Positions 41,163-51,666 of a stretch of 64,000 nucleotides of DNA are shown piece after piece. The notes under the pieces were generated by a model. It searched no databases and had not been told where the DNA came from. It saw nothing but the letters and a program-made list of their open reading frames with translations. A program made the position numbers and the translations under genes. How positions within the stretch are numbered: position 1 is the first letter of the stretch; each line of letters opens with the position of its first letter. This DNA is from an uncultured Coriobacteriaceae bacterium (GTDB lineage: Bacteria > Actinomycetota > Coriobacteriia > Coriobacteriales > Atopobiaceae), in assembly GCA_902779675.1 (NCBI GenBank), contig CACZCK010000015.1, positions 1-64,000 of the forward strand. Reading direction: 5' to 3'.

Positions 41163-41405
41163 TGCGCATCCGGCTGGCCTCGTAGCCCTCTTTGATAGGT
41201 GCACTTGCCCCGTGCGAGCGCACGTACCAAAGGGTGCTGCCCAACGGTAACATCCCACACCGCTTGCTCCAGACGTCGTGCGGTTGCAGTCGTCTGCCAA
41301 GGGGAGCGAATACGTCTCTTTCTAGGGCTGGGAAGCTCATGGCGTAGCCGTGGCGTTTGGCGGAGCCGTGGCCTTCCTGCCTGCATGTGTGGGGAGGGTG
41401 TACCG
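41163..41405. other. Leader between the two NusG-like genes
   Basis: No gene seen in about 240 bases. It includes the imperfect inverted repeat CTTTGATAGGTGC / GCACGTACCAAAG (about 41190-41234) and a 14-base direct repeat described separately. Confidence 0.5.
41341..41372 (+). repeat. Direct repeat GGCG(T/G)AGCCGTGGC, two copies
   Basis: GGCGTAGCCGTGGC (41341-41354) and GGCGGAGCCGTGGC (41359-41372) differ at one position and are 18 bases apart. They resemble the pause-type ops element (GGCGGTAGNNTG) recognised by RfaH, but only partly. Confidence 0.5.
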
Positions 41406-41954
41406 ATGCGCAAGGCCGCATGGTACGTCATACAGGTGCAGACCGGCCGCGAGCTGGCTGCCTGCGAGGCGATCCTCAAGGCATGCGCCAACGAGCGGGA
41501 GGTGCTGGCTGACGGCAGCCCGCTGGTGGGCGAATGCTTTACGCCGCGCTACCGCGCGCAGTTCAAGCTGCACGGCGAGTGGCACAGCGAGGAGCGCCTG
41601 CTGCTGCCTGGGTATGTGGTGGCCGTCACCGCGGACCCGTGGCGGCTCATGCGCCTGTTGAGGCAGGTGAGCGGGCTCACCAGGCTCCTCACGATGGGAG
41701 AGGCGTTTTTGCCCCTGAGCGACGACGACCGTGGCTGGATCGAGCGGTGGACGCACGAAGGCGACCGAACCATACCCATGAGCGTCGCGCACAAGGTGGG
41801 CGACAAGCTTGTGGTGACGGAAGGGCCGCTAAAGGGCCACGAGGCCATGATCGTGCGGATCAAGCGCCGCCAGAGCCTGGCGGAGCTGGAGATTCACGCA
41901 GGGCAGCTGACCATCCGTACGACCGTGGGGCTGGCGGTGCTGCCGGGGGAGTAG
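41406..41954 (+). CDS. NusG-like specialised antiterminator 2
   Basis: A 182-residue NusG paralogue with AAWYVIQVQTGRELAACEAIL, the central CFTPRYRAQFKLHGEWHSEERLLLPGYVVAVT, and a clear KOW motif VVTEGPLKGHEAMIVRIKRRQSLAELEI. This is closer to LoaP/UpxY than the first copy. GGGAGG precedes ATG 41406. It lies 12 bases before the first polysaccharide enzyme, so it probably acts on that transcript. Two adjacent but divergent paralogues suggest different partners or regulation of one by the other. Confidence 0.85.
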   Translation: MRKAAWYVIQVQTGRELAACEAILKACANEREVLADGSPLVGECFTPRYRAQFKLHGEWHSEERLLLPGYVVAVTADPWRLMRLLRQVSGLTRLLTMGEAFLPLSDDDRGWIERWTHEGDRTIPMSVAHKVGDKLVVTEGPLKGHEAMIVRIKRRQSLAELEIHAGQLTIRTTVGLAVLPGE

Positions 41955-41966
41955 GACAGAAGACCA

Positions 41967-43880
41967 TTGGGTTTAAAAAAACAGACGCATAGGCGCGGCT
42001 CGCTCTTGCGGGTGAACTCCGAGTGGGCTCAGCGCGCCGCCATCATCGCGGTTCTCGACGTCGTCTGCGTGGCGGCGTCCTTCTTTGTGGCGCTACTGCT
42101 GCGCTTCGACCTGGTGTGGAGCCAGATCCCGCAGGGGCTGCTCGACGGGTACAAAGCCCTGATGCCTCCCACCATTTGCCTGGTAGTGGCTACGCTTTGG
42201 TCGCTGCGCCTGTACCACAGCATCTGGAGCTTCGCCTCGGTGAGCGAGCTGGGCAGGCTCATCGTTGCATGGGCGATGGACGCCGCGGCACTGCCGCTCC
42301 TGGCGCTCGCCATGGGCGTGCGCATGCCTGTGTCGTACTGGTTGGGTGGACTTTTCCTCGGCTTCGCCTCTACCACAGGGGTGCGCTTCTCTTGGCGCTT
42401 CATGCGCCTGCTGCGCGGCAGGTTTGGCCGAGACGCCAAGGCCAAGCGCGTCCTGATGGTGGGGGCTGGCGAGAGCGGCCGCGCCCTGATTCGCGAGATG
42501 AAGGTGAGCCCGCAGCTGGGCATGCAGGTGGTGTGTGCGATAGACGACAACCCCGGCAAGCACGGCCGCTACCTTGAGGGCGTGCCCATCGTGGGCGGGC
42601 GCGATGCAATCGCCGGGGCCTGTGACGAGTACGGCGTGGACGAGATCGTCTTCGCCATCCCCAGCTGCAGCGGCGCCGACCGCAGGGAGATCCTGGAGCT
42701 GTGCGGCGCCACAGGGCGCGAGGTCCGCGCGATACCGGGCATCTACCAGCTCGTGGACGGCCAGGTGGCCGTGAGCAAGCTGCGCGAAGTCCGCCTGGAG
42801 GACCTGCTGGGCCGCGACCCCATCGTGGTGGACGCCAACGAGGTGCGTGGCTTCATCGAGGGACGCGTGGTGCTGGTGACGGGCGGCGGCGGCTCCATCG
42901 GATCCGAGCTGTGCCGCCAGATCGCCAAGGACAACCCCAAGCAGCTCATCATCTTCGACATCTACGAGAACAACGCCTACGCCATCCAGCAGGAGCTGCG
43001 GCACGACTACCCGGCCCTGGACTTGGTGACGCTTATCGGTTCGGTGCGCAACACCGAGCGTATTCGCTCGGTGTTCGAGACCTACCGGCCCGAGCTGGTG
43101 TTCCATGCGGCGGCGCACAAGCACGTACCGCTGATGGAGGACAGCCCTTGCGAGGCCATCAAGAACAACGTCATAGGGACCCTCAAGTGCGCGCAGGCCG
43201 CGCTGGACTACGGCACCAGACGCTTTGTGCTGATCAGCACGGACAAGGCTGTGAACCCCACCAACATCATGGGCGCGAGCAAGCGCCTGTGCGAGATGGT
43301 GGTGCAGATGATGGACCGCCGCGCCAACGCGCAGGGCAAGCAGACCGACTACGTGGCCGTGCGCTTTGGCAACGTGCTGGGGTCCAACGGATCGGTGGTG
43401 CCACTCTTCGAGAAGCAAATTGCTGAGGGTGGCCCCGTGACCGTGACCCACCCCGATATCACGCGCTATTTCATGACCATCCCCGAGGCGGTCTCGCTGG
43501 TACTGCAGAGCGCCTGCTACGCGGCAGGTGGCGAGATCTTCGTGCTGGACATGGGCGAGCCGGTGAGGATTGCCGACATGGCGAGGAAGCTCATCCAGCT
43601 GGCCGGCTACGAGCCCGATGTGGACATCAAGATTGTCTACACCGGCCTGCGCCCGGGCGAGAAGCTGTATGAGGAGCGCCTGATGGACGAGGAGGGCCTG
43701 AGGCGTACGGAGAACAAGCTGATATCCATCGCCGAGCCCATCGAGATGGACGATGCGACATTCCAAGAACAGCTCGCGCGCCTCGACGCGGCGAGCAGAG
43801 CCGAGGACCCACGCATACGGGAGTACGTGGCCGAGGTGGTGCCCACGTACCATCCGGAACGAGGCGGCGTGGCCGCATAG
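41967..43880 (+). CDS. Membrane UDP-HexNAc 4,6-dehydratase (WbpM/PglF/CapD family)
   Basis: A 637-residue enzyme with four N-terminal membrane spans (residues about 20-140) and two Rossmann regions: VLMVGAGESGRALI and VLVTGGGGSIGSELCRQI. The active-site block LISTDKAVNPTNIMGASKR is diagnostic of the large WbpM/PglF/CapD group, which has Met in place of Tyr. It converts UDP-GlcNAc to the 4-keto-6-deoxy sugar at the membrane. TTG 41967 is the only start that keeps the full N-terminus; a GTG at 42012 is possible. The aminotransferase next to it would use its product. Confidence 0.9.
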   Translation: MGLKKQTHRRGSLLRVNSEWAQRAAIIAVLDVVCVAASFFVALLLRFDLVWSQIPQGLLDGYKALMPPTICLVVATLWSLRLYHSIWSFASVSELGRLIVAWAMDAAALPLLALAMGVRMPVSYWLGGLFLGFASTTGVRFSWRFMRLLRGRFGRDAKAKRVLMVGAGESGRALIREMKVSPQLGMQVVCAIDDNPGKHGRYLEGVPIVGGRDAIAGACDEYGVDEIVFAIPSCSGADRREILELCGATGREVRAIPGIYQLVDGQVAVSKLREVRLEDLLGRDPIVVDANEVRGFIEGRVVLVTGGGGSIGSELCRQIAKDNPKQLIIFDIYENNAYAIQQELRHDYPALDLVTLIGSVRNTERIRSVFETYRPELVFHAAAHKHVPLMEDSPCEAIKNNVIGTLKCAQAALDYGTRRFVLISTDKAVNPTNIMGASKRLCEMVVQMMDRRANAQGKQTDYVAVRFGNVLGSNGSVVPLFEKQIAEGGPVTVTHPDITRYFMTIPEAVSLVLQSACYAAGGEIFVLDMGEPVRIADMARKLIQLAGYEPDVDIKIVYTGLRPGEKLYEERLMDEEGLRRTENKLISIAEPIEMDDATFQEQLARLDAASRAEDPRIREYVAEVVPTYHPERGGVAA

Positions 43881-43933
43881 AGAGAAGAGTAGTGCTGGGA
43901 AGGTCAAAAGCCTTCTCGGCATCTTAATGCGCG

Positions 43934-44008
43934 TAGGGGGTATTCCCCGAGCGTTCCGTGAGAGTCGTCAAGCACGAGTGAGAGTGGTGGCGAGGGGAGT
44001 ACCCCCTA
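43934..44008. repeat. Inverted repeat in the leader of the aminotransferase gene
   Basis: TAGGGGGTATTCCCC (43934-43948) and GGGGAGTACCCCCTA (43994-44008) pair with a single mismatch around a 45-base loop, between the dehydratase and aminotransferase genes. Possible attenuator, fitting the antiterminators at the head of the locus. Confidence 0.6.
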
Positions 44009-44035
44009 AGCGAACTAGGAGAGTTGAACAAAGTA

Positions 44036-45349
<1,314 letters not shown>

Positions 45350-46006
45350 GTGTTTAATGTGGGCATTGAGCACCAACCATTTGGACCTTACGAGCGCTGG
45401 GTAAAGAGGCCGCTTGATTGCGCGCTTGCAAGCATGGCACTCATCGCGCTTAGTCCGGTTCTGGTGGGTACGGCAGTCGCGGTAAGAATAAAACTGGGCA
45501 GTCCTGTCATATTCAAACAGCCCCGTCCTGGACTAAACGAACGGATATTCGACGTTTACAAGTTCAGAACGATGACAGATGAGCGCTACGCTGATGGAAG
45601 ACTTCTTCCTGATGCGGTAAGGCTCACCAGATTTGGTCGGATGTTACGTTCTACCAGCCTTGATGAGCTTCCCGAGCTGTTCAACATCATAAAAGGTGAC
45701 ATGGCTGTGGTTGGGCCACGTCCTTTGATGGCACGTTATCTAACCCTGTATTCCGAGGAAGAAAGATTGAGGCATTCTGTCCGTCCTGGCTTAACGGGTC
45801 TCGCACAAGTTCACGGGCGTAATGGCGTGAATTGGGATGAAAGGATGAGGCTTGACGTCGAATACGCGAGGAGCATTACGTTCTTAGGTGATGTCAGGAT
45901 TATCCTAGGCACCGTTGCCCTAGTGCTTAAGCGCGACGGTGTATCCAATGACGATATGGAGAACTTTGATGACTATAGGGCTAAGCATCCCCATCCGGCC
46001 GCTTAA
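45350..46006 (+). CDS. Initiating sugar-phosphate transferase (PglC-like)
   Basis: A 218-residue monotopic phosphoglycosyl transferase, which moves a sugar phosphate from UDP-sugar to undecaprenyl phosphate at the inner face of the membrane. It has one N-terminal hydrophobic segment, FKQPRPGLNERIFDVYKFRTM, TSLDELPELFNIIKGDMAVVGPRP, and RPGLTGLAQVHGR. The small PglC size fits transfer of an amino-dideoxy sugar made by the two genes before it. GTG 45350 overlaps the preceding stop region. From here base composition drops markedly in GC. Confidence 0.9.
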   Translation: MFNVGIEHQPFGPYERWVKRPLDCALASMALIALSPVLVGTAVAVRIKLGSPVIFKQPRPGLNERIFDVYKFRTMTDERYADGRLLPDAVRLTRFGRMLRSTSLDELPELFNIIKGDMAVVGPRPLMARYLTLYSEEERLRHSVRPGLTGLAQVHGRNGVNWDERMRLDVEYARSITFLGDVRIILGTVALVLKRDGVSNDDMENFDDYRAKHPHPAA

Positions 46007-46057
46007 TCATACGTGGTCTGCTGGGGAGCGATGAACAACATGGAAAGGAGGGGCGTC

Positions 46058-47068
46058 ATGAGGAAAGCTATTGTTTTTGGTGCGACAGGACAACTTGGCT
46101 GCTATAGCGCCTTAGCGTTGAAGGATGCTGGCTATGACGTGGTTGCAGTTGGAAGAAGAAGCTCAGACGGCGGTTTCTTTTCTTCTCGCGGCATAGAGTT
46201 TGTGGGAGAGTTCCGGATCGAGGACGCAAAGTCTTTCGAACTGCTTCCTGTTCGTGACTACGACGTAGTTGTAAACATGGCAGGAACTATGCCCGCCCAT
46301 GCAAACAGGGATATGATGCCTTACGTTCAAAGCGTTGTTGTGGGTATTGTCAACCTGGCAGAGTGGATGAAGGCGGTCAATTGCAAGCGCATAGTGTTTA
46401 ACACTACTCCAAGTGATCTTGCAGAGCACTGGGATGAGACTGAGCCCATTGATGACGATGCTTCACGTTCATTCCCTAAGAATGGTAACGATCACGCTGT
46501 ATATGCGATTTGTAAGAGAGCGGCAACCGATATCTTGGAACACTTGCAGATTTCGGAAGGCTTTGAACCTTGCGTTTTCCGTCACCTGATGGTCTACGGA
46601 TGGCATCCTGAGGCCAACTATTTCCTTGACGGTGTGAAGAGAGTGCTTCCTTGGCGTTCGATGGTTCGAAAGTGCATTCAAGGAGAAAACATCGAAGTCT
46701 ATGGTGACCCGACTCGACTTAAGGAGCTCCTCTATATCAAGGACTTTGCCAGTGCAGTTGTGAAGGCCGCTGATTCCCACGCATGCGGGTTATTTAACCT
46801 AACAGGACCAAGGCCCTACACCTTAGATGAAATGGTGGATGGTATTATCAACTCATTTTCTAATGGAACGACGCAGAAGCTATATAGGCCTGATATGCCG
46901 GATACTCCACAGATTCTTCTCTCGAGGCAAAAGGCCGCAAGAGAGCTTGGCTGGGAGCCCCAATGGGGCTGGTACGAAGCCTGCGAGGATATGCGTGCCG
47001 AGTGCATTCAGAATCCGATTGAATTGATGTGGGGTGCCAACGATCCGCTCGATGTGATTCATGAATAA
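46058..47068 (+). CDS. NAD-dependent epimerase/dehydratase family protein
   Basis: A 336-residue extended short-chain dehydrogenase. It starts MRKAIVFGATGQLGCYSALALK with a GxTGxLG nucleotide-binding site; a YAICKR segment gives the Y-x3-K catalytic pair. A perfect AAGGAGG precedes ATG 46058, so upstream ATGs are rejected. Likely substrate is a nucleotide-linked keto or amino sugar of this cluster; the exact reaction (4-reductase or epimerase) cannot be assigned. Confidence 0.8.
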   Translation: MRKAIVFGATGQLGCYSALALKDAGYDVVAVGRRSSDGGFFSSRGIEFVGEFRIEDAKSFELLPVRDYDVVVNMAGTMPAHANRDMMPYVQSVVVGIVNLAEWMKAVNCKRIVFNTTPSDLAEHWDETEPIDDDASRSFPKNGNDHAVYAICKRAATDILEHLQISEGFEPCVFRHLMVYGWHPEANYFLDGVKRVLPWRSMVRKCIQGENIEVYGDPTRLKELLYIKDFASAVVKAADSHACGLFNLTGPRPYTLDEMVDGIINSFSNGTTQKLYRPDMPDTPQILLSRQKAARELGWEPQWGWYEACEDMRAECIQNPIELMWGANDPLDVIHE

Positions 47069-48275
47069 ACGTGCAATGAAGAAGAACGAAGAACCGAAGA
47101 CACCATACTTTGTTATAGATGTATCTGTGCTTGATGCGGGAGTAGACTCACTTAGGCGCGCATTAGATGCATCATGGAGTAACAACATAATTGGATATTC
47201 GTATAAGACGAACTCGCTTCCTTGGGTGGTTACACACATGAACGAGCTCGGTTGTTATGCGGAAGTGGTTTCCGATGACGAATATCTACTTGCTCAGCAT
47301 GTTGGTGTTGCTCCAGACTCTGTGATTTACAACGGAATTGCTAAATCACACGACACTTTTCTCAAAGCGTTGGAAGATGGAGCAATTGTTAATATCGACG
47401 CCGGATATGAGATTAGCTGGCTTGATGATTACGCAGGGGTGCCGAGGGGCGTTGGACTTCGGGTTAATTTTGACCTAGAGTCGTTGTGCCCAGGGCATGC
47501 TCACGGAGGTGTTGACGGTTCTAGGTTTGGCTTCTGCTACGAAAACGGTGAATTGAGACGGGCAATCGAAAGAGTTGTAGATAAGGGTTTTACAATCGAT
47601 GGCCTCCACCTGCACAAGAGCTCAAAGACACGGCTCCCTGAAGTGTATTTCGCGATAGCGAAGACTGCGGTAAAAATAGCGAGAGAGTTTGAACTAAAGT
47701 TGAAGTACGTTGACATAGGCGGCGGCTTCTTCGGCGGACTACCATCGAAACCACAGTTTCCCGAGTACTTCGAAGGGATTGCTGCGATACTTAGATCAGA
47801 ATTCACTAGCGACGAAGTCTGCTTGGTTGTAGAGCCAGGAATGGCTGTTATTGGTCCTCCCATCAGCTACGTTACTACGGTGGTCGATGTGAAGCACGGC
47901 CTTGGCACCGATTTTGTTGTGACGGATGGCAGCAGAGTCCATATTGATCCTTTAATGACCAAGTCATCGTACTTCTATGAGCATCAACTTGCATCTGGCT
48001 TCGAACATGGACATTCGCCTCGACAGGTGGTTACAGGCTATACATGCATGGAGAATGACAGAATCTTCGAAATCATAGATGGAGATGCCGCTCAACCTAG
48101 CGATGTGATTACGTATCAAAAAGTCGGCGCATACACCATGTGCCTTTCTCCAGCATTTATTAAATGGCTTCCCGATGTGTATGTGAAGGACTGGGCTGGG
48201 ATGCATCAAGTCAAGCAGCGCTGGGATGCCGAGCAATTCATGAATGCAAACACATGTGGGGGGTGGGCTAGGTGA
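47061..48275 (+). CDS. Fold type III PLP decarboxylase (DAP/ornithine decarboxylase-like)
   Basis: A 404-residue enzyme of the alanine racemase-like barrel plus beta-domain class. Lys49 in YSYKTNS is the PLP lysine; GGGFFGG binds the phosphate; EPGMAV replaces the usual EPGR, losing an arginine that contacts the substrate carboxylate in DAP decarboxylase; GYTCMENDRI is the substrate-end block (normally GPxCxSxD). These changes suggest a non-standard amino-acid substrate. It overlaps the preceding gene by 8 bases and the following ATP-grasp gene by 4, so it belongs to the polysaccharide operon. Confidence 0.83.
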   Translation: MNKRAMKKNEEPKTPYFVIDVSVLDAGVDSLRRALDASWSNNIIGYSYKTNSLPWVVTHMNELGCYAEVVSDDEYLLAQHVGVAPDSVIYNGIAKSHDTFLKALEDGAIVNIDAGYEISWLDDYAGVPRGVGLRVNFDLESLCPGHAHGGVDGSRFGFCYENGELRRAIERVVDKGFTIDGLHLHKSSKTRLPEVYFAIAKTAVKIAREFELKLKYVDIGGGFFGGLPSKPQFPEYFEGIAAILRSEFTSDEVCLVVEPGMAVIGPPISYVTTVVDVKHGLGTDFVVTDGSRVHIDPLMTKSSYFYEHQLASGFEHGHSPRQVVTGYTCMENDRIFEIIDGDAAQPSDVITYQKVGAYTMCLSPAFIKWLPDVYVKDWAGMHQVKQRWDAEQFMNANTCGGWAR

Positions 48276-49249
48276 ACGTCCTCATACTCAGTGCTGGCAC
48301 GCGTAACAAGATAGTCCAGTACTTTAGGCGTGCTCTCGAGGGTCGGGGGCAAGTGATTGCAACCGACATGAGTCCGCTTGCGCCTGCGATCTATGAAGCG
48401 GATACGCACTACATCGTGCCACGCATGACTGACCCAGGCTATCTCGATGTCATCCTCAGCGTTTGCCGAGGCGAGCATATTGATGGCGTACTCTCGTTGA
48501 TAGACCCAGAGCTCTCGTTTCTTGCTGCGCATGAGGCAGATTTCGCAGCTGTAGGTACGACGGTTATTGGGTCTTCATACGAGCTCTGCGAGATGTCCCT
48601 CGACAAGATGGAAATGTTCCGGTGGCTTAGTGCACATGGTTATCGGCGTGCGTGCTCTTGGGATGACCTCGGGGAGTTCGAAAAGGCTCTTGTTGCTGGT
48701 GAGGCCCGTTTTCCGGTCTTTGTGAAACCGGTACGCGGTAGTGCCAGTATTGCTATTTCTAAGGTCGAAGATCTCGAGACACTGCGATTGCTTTGGGCTC
48801 ACGATCGCGGCCTGATGGTGCAGGAGCTGCTTGACGGCCAAGAGATAGGCGCGGATGTCTACATCGACATGGTATCCGGTGACGTAGTGAGTATCTTCAC
48901 GAAGAAGAAGCTGCGTATGCGTGCTGGCGAGACGGATAAGGCGGTTTCATTCAAAGATCCTGAGCTCTTTGCATTCATCGATGAGTTCGTAAGCGAAGCA
49001 GGCTACCGCGGCCAGATAGACATTGACATCTTCGATGTTGGAGGCGAGTGGTACATAAGCGAGGTCAACCCACGCTTCGGCGGCGGGTACCCGCATGCCT
49101 ACGAGTGCGGTGTCGACCACATGACGCTCATTACGGAAAACCTCGGCAAGTGTGCTAACGGTAAGTGCATCGGTGCGTACGAGGAGGGCGTCTACATGAT
49201 GAAGTATAACGATGTGCTAATTTGCAGGGACGGTGATCTAGAGTCGTGA
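48272..49249 (+). CDS. ATP-grasp carboxylate-amine ligase
   Basis: A 325-residue ATP-grasp protein. It has a CarB-like preATP-grasp region (MNVLILSAGTRNKIVQYFRRAL), the nucleotide-binding PVFVKPVRGSASI and GLMVQELLDGQEIGADVY, and the metal-binding end WYISEVNPRFGGGYPHAYECG. Such enzymes join a carboxylate to an amine using ATP. With a decarboxylase before it (amine source) and a UDP-hexosaminuronate dehydrogenase after it (carboxylate source), amidation of a uronic acid is a plausible role. GTG 48272 overlaps the preceding stop. Confidence 0.82.
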   Translation: MNVLILSAGTRNKIVQYFRRALEGRGQVIATDMSPLAPAIYEADTHYIVPRMTDPGYLDVILSVCRGEHIDGVLSLIDPELSFLAAHEADFAAVGTTVIGSSYELCEMSLDKMEMFRWLSAHGYRRACSWDDLGEFEKALVAGEARFPVFVKPVRGSASIAISKVEDLETLRLLWAHDRGLMVQELLDGQEIGADVYIDMVSGDVVSIFTKKKLRMRAGETDKAVSFKDPELFAFIDEFVSEAGYRGQIDIDIFDVGGEWYISEVNPRFGGGYPHAYECGVDHMTLITENLGKCANGKCIGAYEEGVYMMKYNDVLICRDGDLES

Positions 49250-50343
49250 AAGTCCTCATCCTTGCAAACAACGTTGGCGGACTACTGAGTTTTCGAAGGG
49301 AACTGCTCGAAAAACTAGTCCAGGAAGGTTGTGAGGTTATTGCTGATGTTCCCCCAGACGAGCGTTCTGTTGAGCTTGGCAGTATAGGTGTTAAGGTAGT
49401 TACATGCAAGAACCTTTCCAGACGGGGCACCAACCCAATTGAGGATCTCAGCCTTCTGATTCATTACATACATACAATTCGGAATCTTTCGCCGAATGTT
49501 GTATTGACCTATACGGTTAAGCCAAATGTGTATGGCGGAATAGCATGTCAAATCATGAGGGTACCATACTGCGCCAACGTTACCGGGCTAGGAGTTGCGA
49601 TAGAGAATGGCGGTATACTTGGCCTTCTTACGCTTCACTTATACCGTTGGGGCTTGGCTGGTGCAAGGACCGTATTCTTTCAGAACTCCTCGAACAAGGA
49701 TCTCATGCAATCAAAGAAAGTGATTAACGGTTCAAGTTGCTTGCTCCCTGGTTCTGGAGTAAACACAACTAGATTCCAGGAGATGGAGTATCCTAGCGAA
49801 AACGAAGACACTAGGTTTATCACTGTCGGTCGGATCATGCGTGACAAGGGCATCGAAGAACTGCTGGAATCTGCGCGTGCAATAAGAGCTAAGCACCGTA
49901 ATGTTCACTTTATTCTGCTTGGTCCTTTTGATGAAGAGTGGGAGAGTACCGTCGATAAAGCTGTGGCAAATGGCGTAATCACGTACATTCCTAGGCAACC
50001 GGACGTTCGTCCTTATGTGGCATCATGCCATGCAATCCTGCACCCTTCATGGCACGAGGGGATGTCAAATGTCTGTCTAGAAGCAGCTTCGATGGGTCGA
50101 CCTGTCATTGCTTCTGATATTCCTGGTTGCCGAGAGACATTTGATGCAGGGGTATCTGGGATCAGCTTTGAGCCGCGAAACGCCGAAAGTCTCACTGACG
50201 CAATTGAACGGTTCATTGAGTTGCCATACGAAGAGAAAAAGCAAATGGGACATGCGGGGCGTGAAAAGGTTGTCCGCGAGTTCGATCGGCAAATAGTCAT
50301 CAACAAATACCTCGAAGAGATTAGCGCAATAGCAAAGGAGTAG
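49246..50343 (+). CDS. Family 4 glycosyltransferase (GT-B)
   Basis: A 365-residue glycosyltransferase of the GT-B fold: N-terminal MKVLILANNVGGLLSFRRELLE and the C-terminal donor site HPSWHEGMSNVCLEAASMGRPVIASDIPGC with the E-x7-E motif, typical of GT4. VLTYTVKPNVYGGIACQI resembles enzymes adding the second sugar in PglA-like systems. GTG 49246 overlaps the previous stop by four bases. Donor and acceptor unknown. Confidence 0.87.
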   Translation: MKVLILANNVGGLLSFRRELLEKLVQEGCEVIADVPPDERSVELGSIGVKVVTCKNLSRRGTNPIEDLSLLIHYIHTIRNLSPNVVLTYTVKPNVYGGIACQIMRVPYCANVTGLGVAIENGGILGLLTLHLYRWGLAGARTVFFQNSSNKDLMQSKKVINGSSCLLPGSGVNTTRFQEMEYPSENEDTRFITVGRIMRDKGIEELLESARAIRAKHRNVHFILLGPFDEEWESTVDKAVANGVITYIPRQPDVRPYVASCHAILHPSWHEGMSNVCLEAASMGRPVIASDIPGCRETFDAGVSGISFEPRNAESLTDAIERFIELPYEEKKQMGHAGREKVVREFDRQIVINKYLEEISAIAKE

Positions 50344-50347
50344 AAAA

Positions 50348-51664
50348 ATGCTTGAGCATCTCTATGAGGGCCTCCTCAACGGCGAGGAGGCCCTAAGTCT
50401 CGTGGGCCTCGGTTACGTGGGTATGCCCATCGCCGTCGCTTTCGCAAAGAAGGTCAAGGTCATCGGCTATGACCTCAATGAGGCCAAGATTGAGACGTAC
50501 AAGGCTGGAATCGACCCAACCAACGAGGTTGGTGACGAGGCTATCCGCAGTACTACTGTTGAGTTCACCGGTGACGAGCACCAGCTTCGCCGTGCAAGGT
50601 TCCACATCGTGGCTGTCCCTACACCTGTCAACGCTGACCATACGCCCGACCTTACGCCTGTCGAAGGCGCGAGCCACATCGTGGGCCGCAACCTGACAAA
50701 GGGTTCGGTCGTGGTTTACGAATCCACCGTCTGGCCAGGTGTTACTGAGGACGTATGTGTCCCTATTCTCGAGGAAGAGTCAGGTCTCCGTTGTGGCGTT
50801 GACTTCAAAGTCGGCTACTCACCGGAGCGCATCAATCCTGGTGACAAGGTGCACAGACTTGAGACCATCACTAAGATTGTCTCTGGCATGGACGAGGAGA
50901 CCCTTGACTGCGTGGCCAAGGTGTACGAGTTGGTCGTGGAGGCTGGCGTGCATCGGGCCGAGTCTATCAAGGTCGCTGAGGCCGCGAAGGTAATCGAGAA
51001 CAGCCAGCGCGACATCAACATTGCGTTTGTCAACGAGCTCTCCATCATCTTTGACCGTTTAGGTATCGACACGTTGGACGTCCTGCGCGCTGCGGGAACC
51101 AAGTGGAATTTCCTCAACTTCCGCCCAGGCCTTGTTGGCGGACACTGCATCGGCGTCGATCCCTACTACCTGACTTACAAGGCTGAGATGGAGGGATACC
51201 ACAGTCAGGTAATCCTCGCGGGGCGCCGCATCAATGACGACATGGGCAAGTACGTTGCCGAGAGTTGCGTGAAGCGCCTCATTGCCAACGACCGCCCAGT
51301 CAAGGGGGCCAAGGTTGCAGTCTTGGGCTTCACCTTCAAGGAGAACTGCCCTGACACACGCAACACGCGTATCATCGACATTGTGAAGGAACTCTCTGAG
51401 TATAGTGTCGAAACAGTGGTCGCTGATCCTGCTGCCGATGCTGATGAGGCAAAGCGACTCTATGGCATCGAGTTTGTGGATATGAACGACATCAAGGATT
51501 GCGATGCGGTCATCCTTGCAGTAGCGCACGAGCAGTTCAAGGAGCTTCCGCTCACGTACTTTGACGGCCTCTACTCCGAAGGTGCCAAAGTGATGCTTGA
51601 CATCAAGGGTACGCTGGACAAGAAGGCTTGCGAAGAAGCCAGCTACGAGTATTGGAGGCTGTAG
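50348..51664 (+). CDS. UDP-HexNAc 6-dehydrogenase (WbpA/TviB/WbpO-like)
   Basis: A 438-residue member of the UDP-glucose/GDP-mannose dehydrogenase family, making a uronic acid by double oxidation at C6. It has LVGLGYVGMPIAVAFAKK, GYSPERINPGD and the catalytic cysteine C267 in GGHCIGVDPYYL. The last motif is that of UDP-N-acetylhexosamine dehydrogenases; UDP-glucose enzymes read GGxCFPKD. With the epimerase that follows, the product is most likely UDP-GalNAcA, as in Vi antigen synthesis. ATG 50348 follows the previous stop by 4 bases. Confidence 0.9.
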   Translation: MLEHLYEGLLNGEEALSLVGLGYVGMPIAVAFAKKVKVIGYDLNEAKIETYKAGIDPTNEVGDEAIRSTTVEFTGDEHQLRRARFHIVAVPTPVNADHTPDLTPVEGASHIVGRNLTKGSVVVYESTVWPGVTEDVCVPILEEESGLRCGVDFKVGYSPERINPGDKVHRLETITKIVSGMDEETLDCVAKVYELVVEAGVHRAESIKVAEAAKVIENSQRDINIAFVNELSIIFDRLGIDTLDVLRAAGTKWNFLNFRPGLVGGHCIGVDPYYLTYKAEMEGYHSQVILAGRRINDDMGKYVAESCVKRLIANDRPVKGAKVAVLGFTFKENCPDTRNTRIIDIVKELSEYSVETVVADPAADADEAKRLYGIEFVDMNDIKDCDAVILAVAHEQFKELPLTYFDGLYSEGAKVMLDIKGTLDKKACEEASYEYWRL

Positions 51665-51666
51665 CC

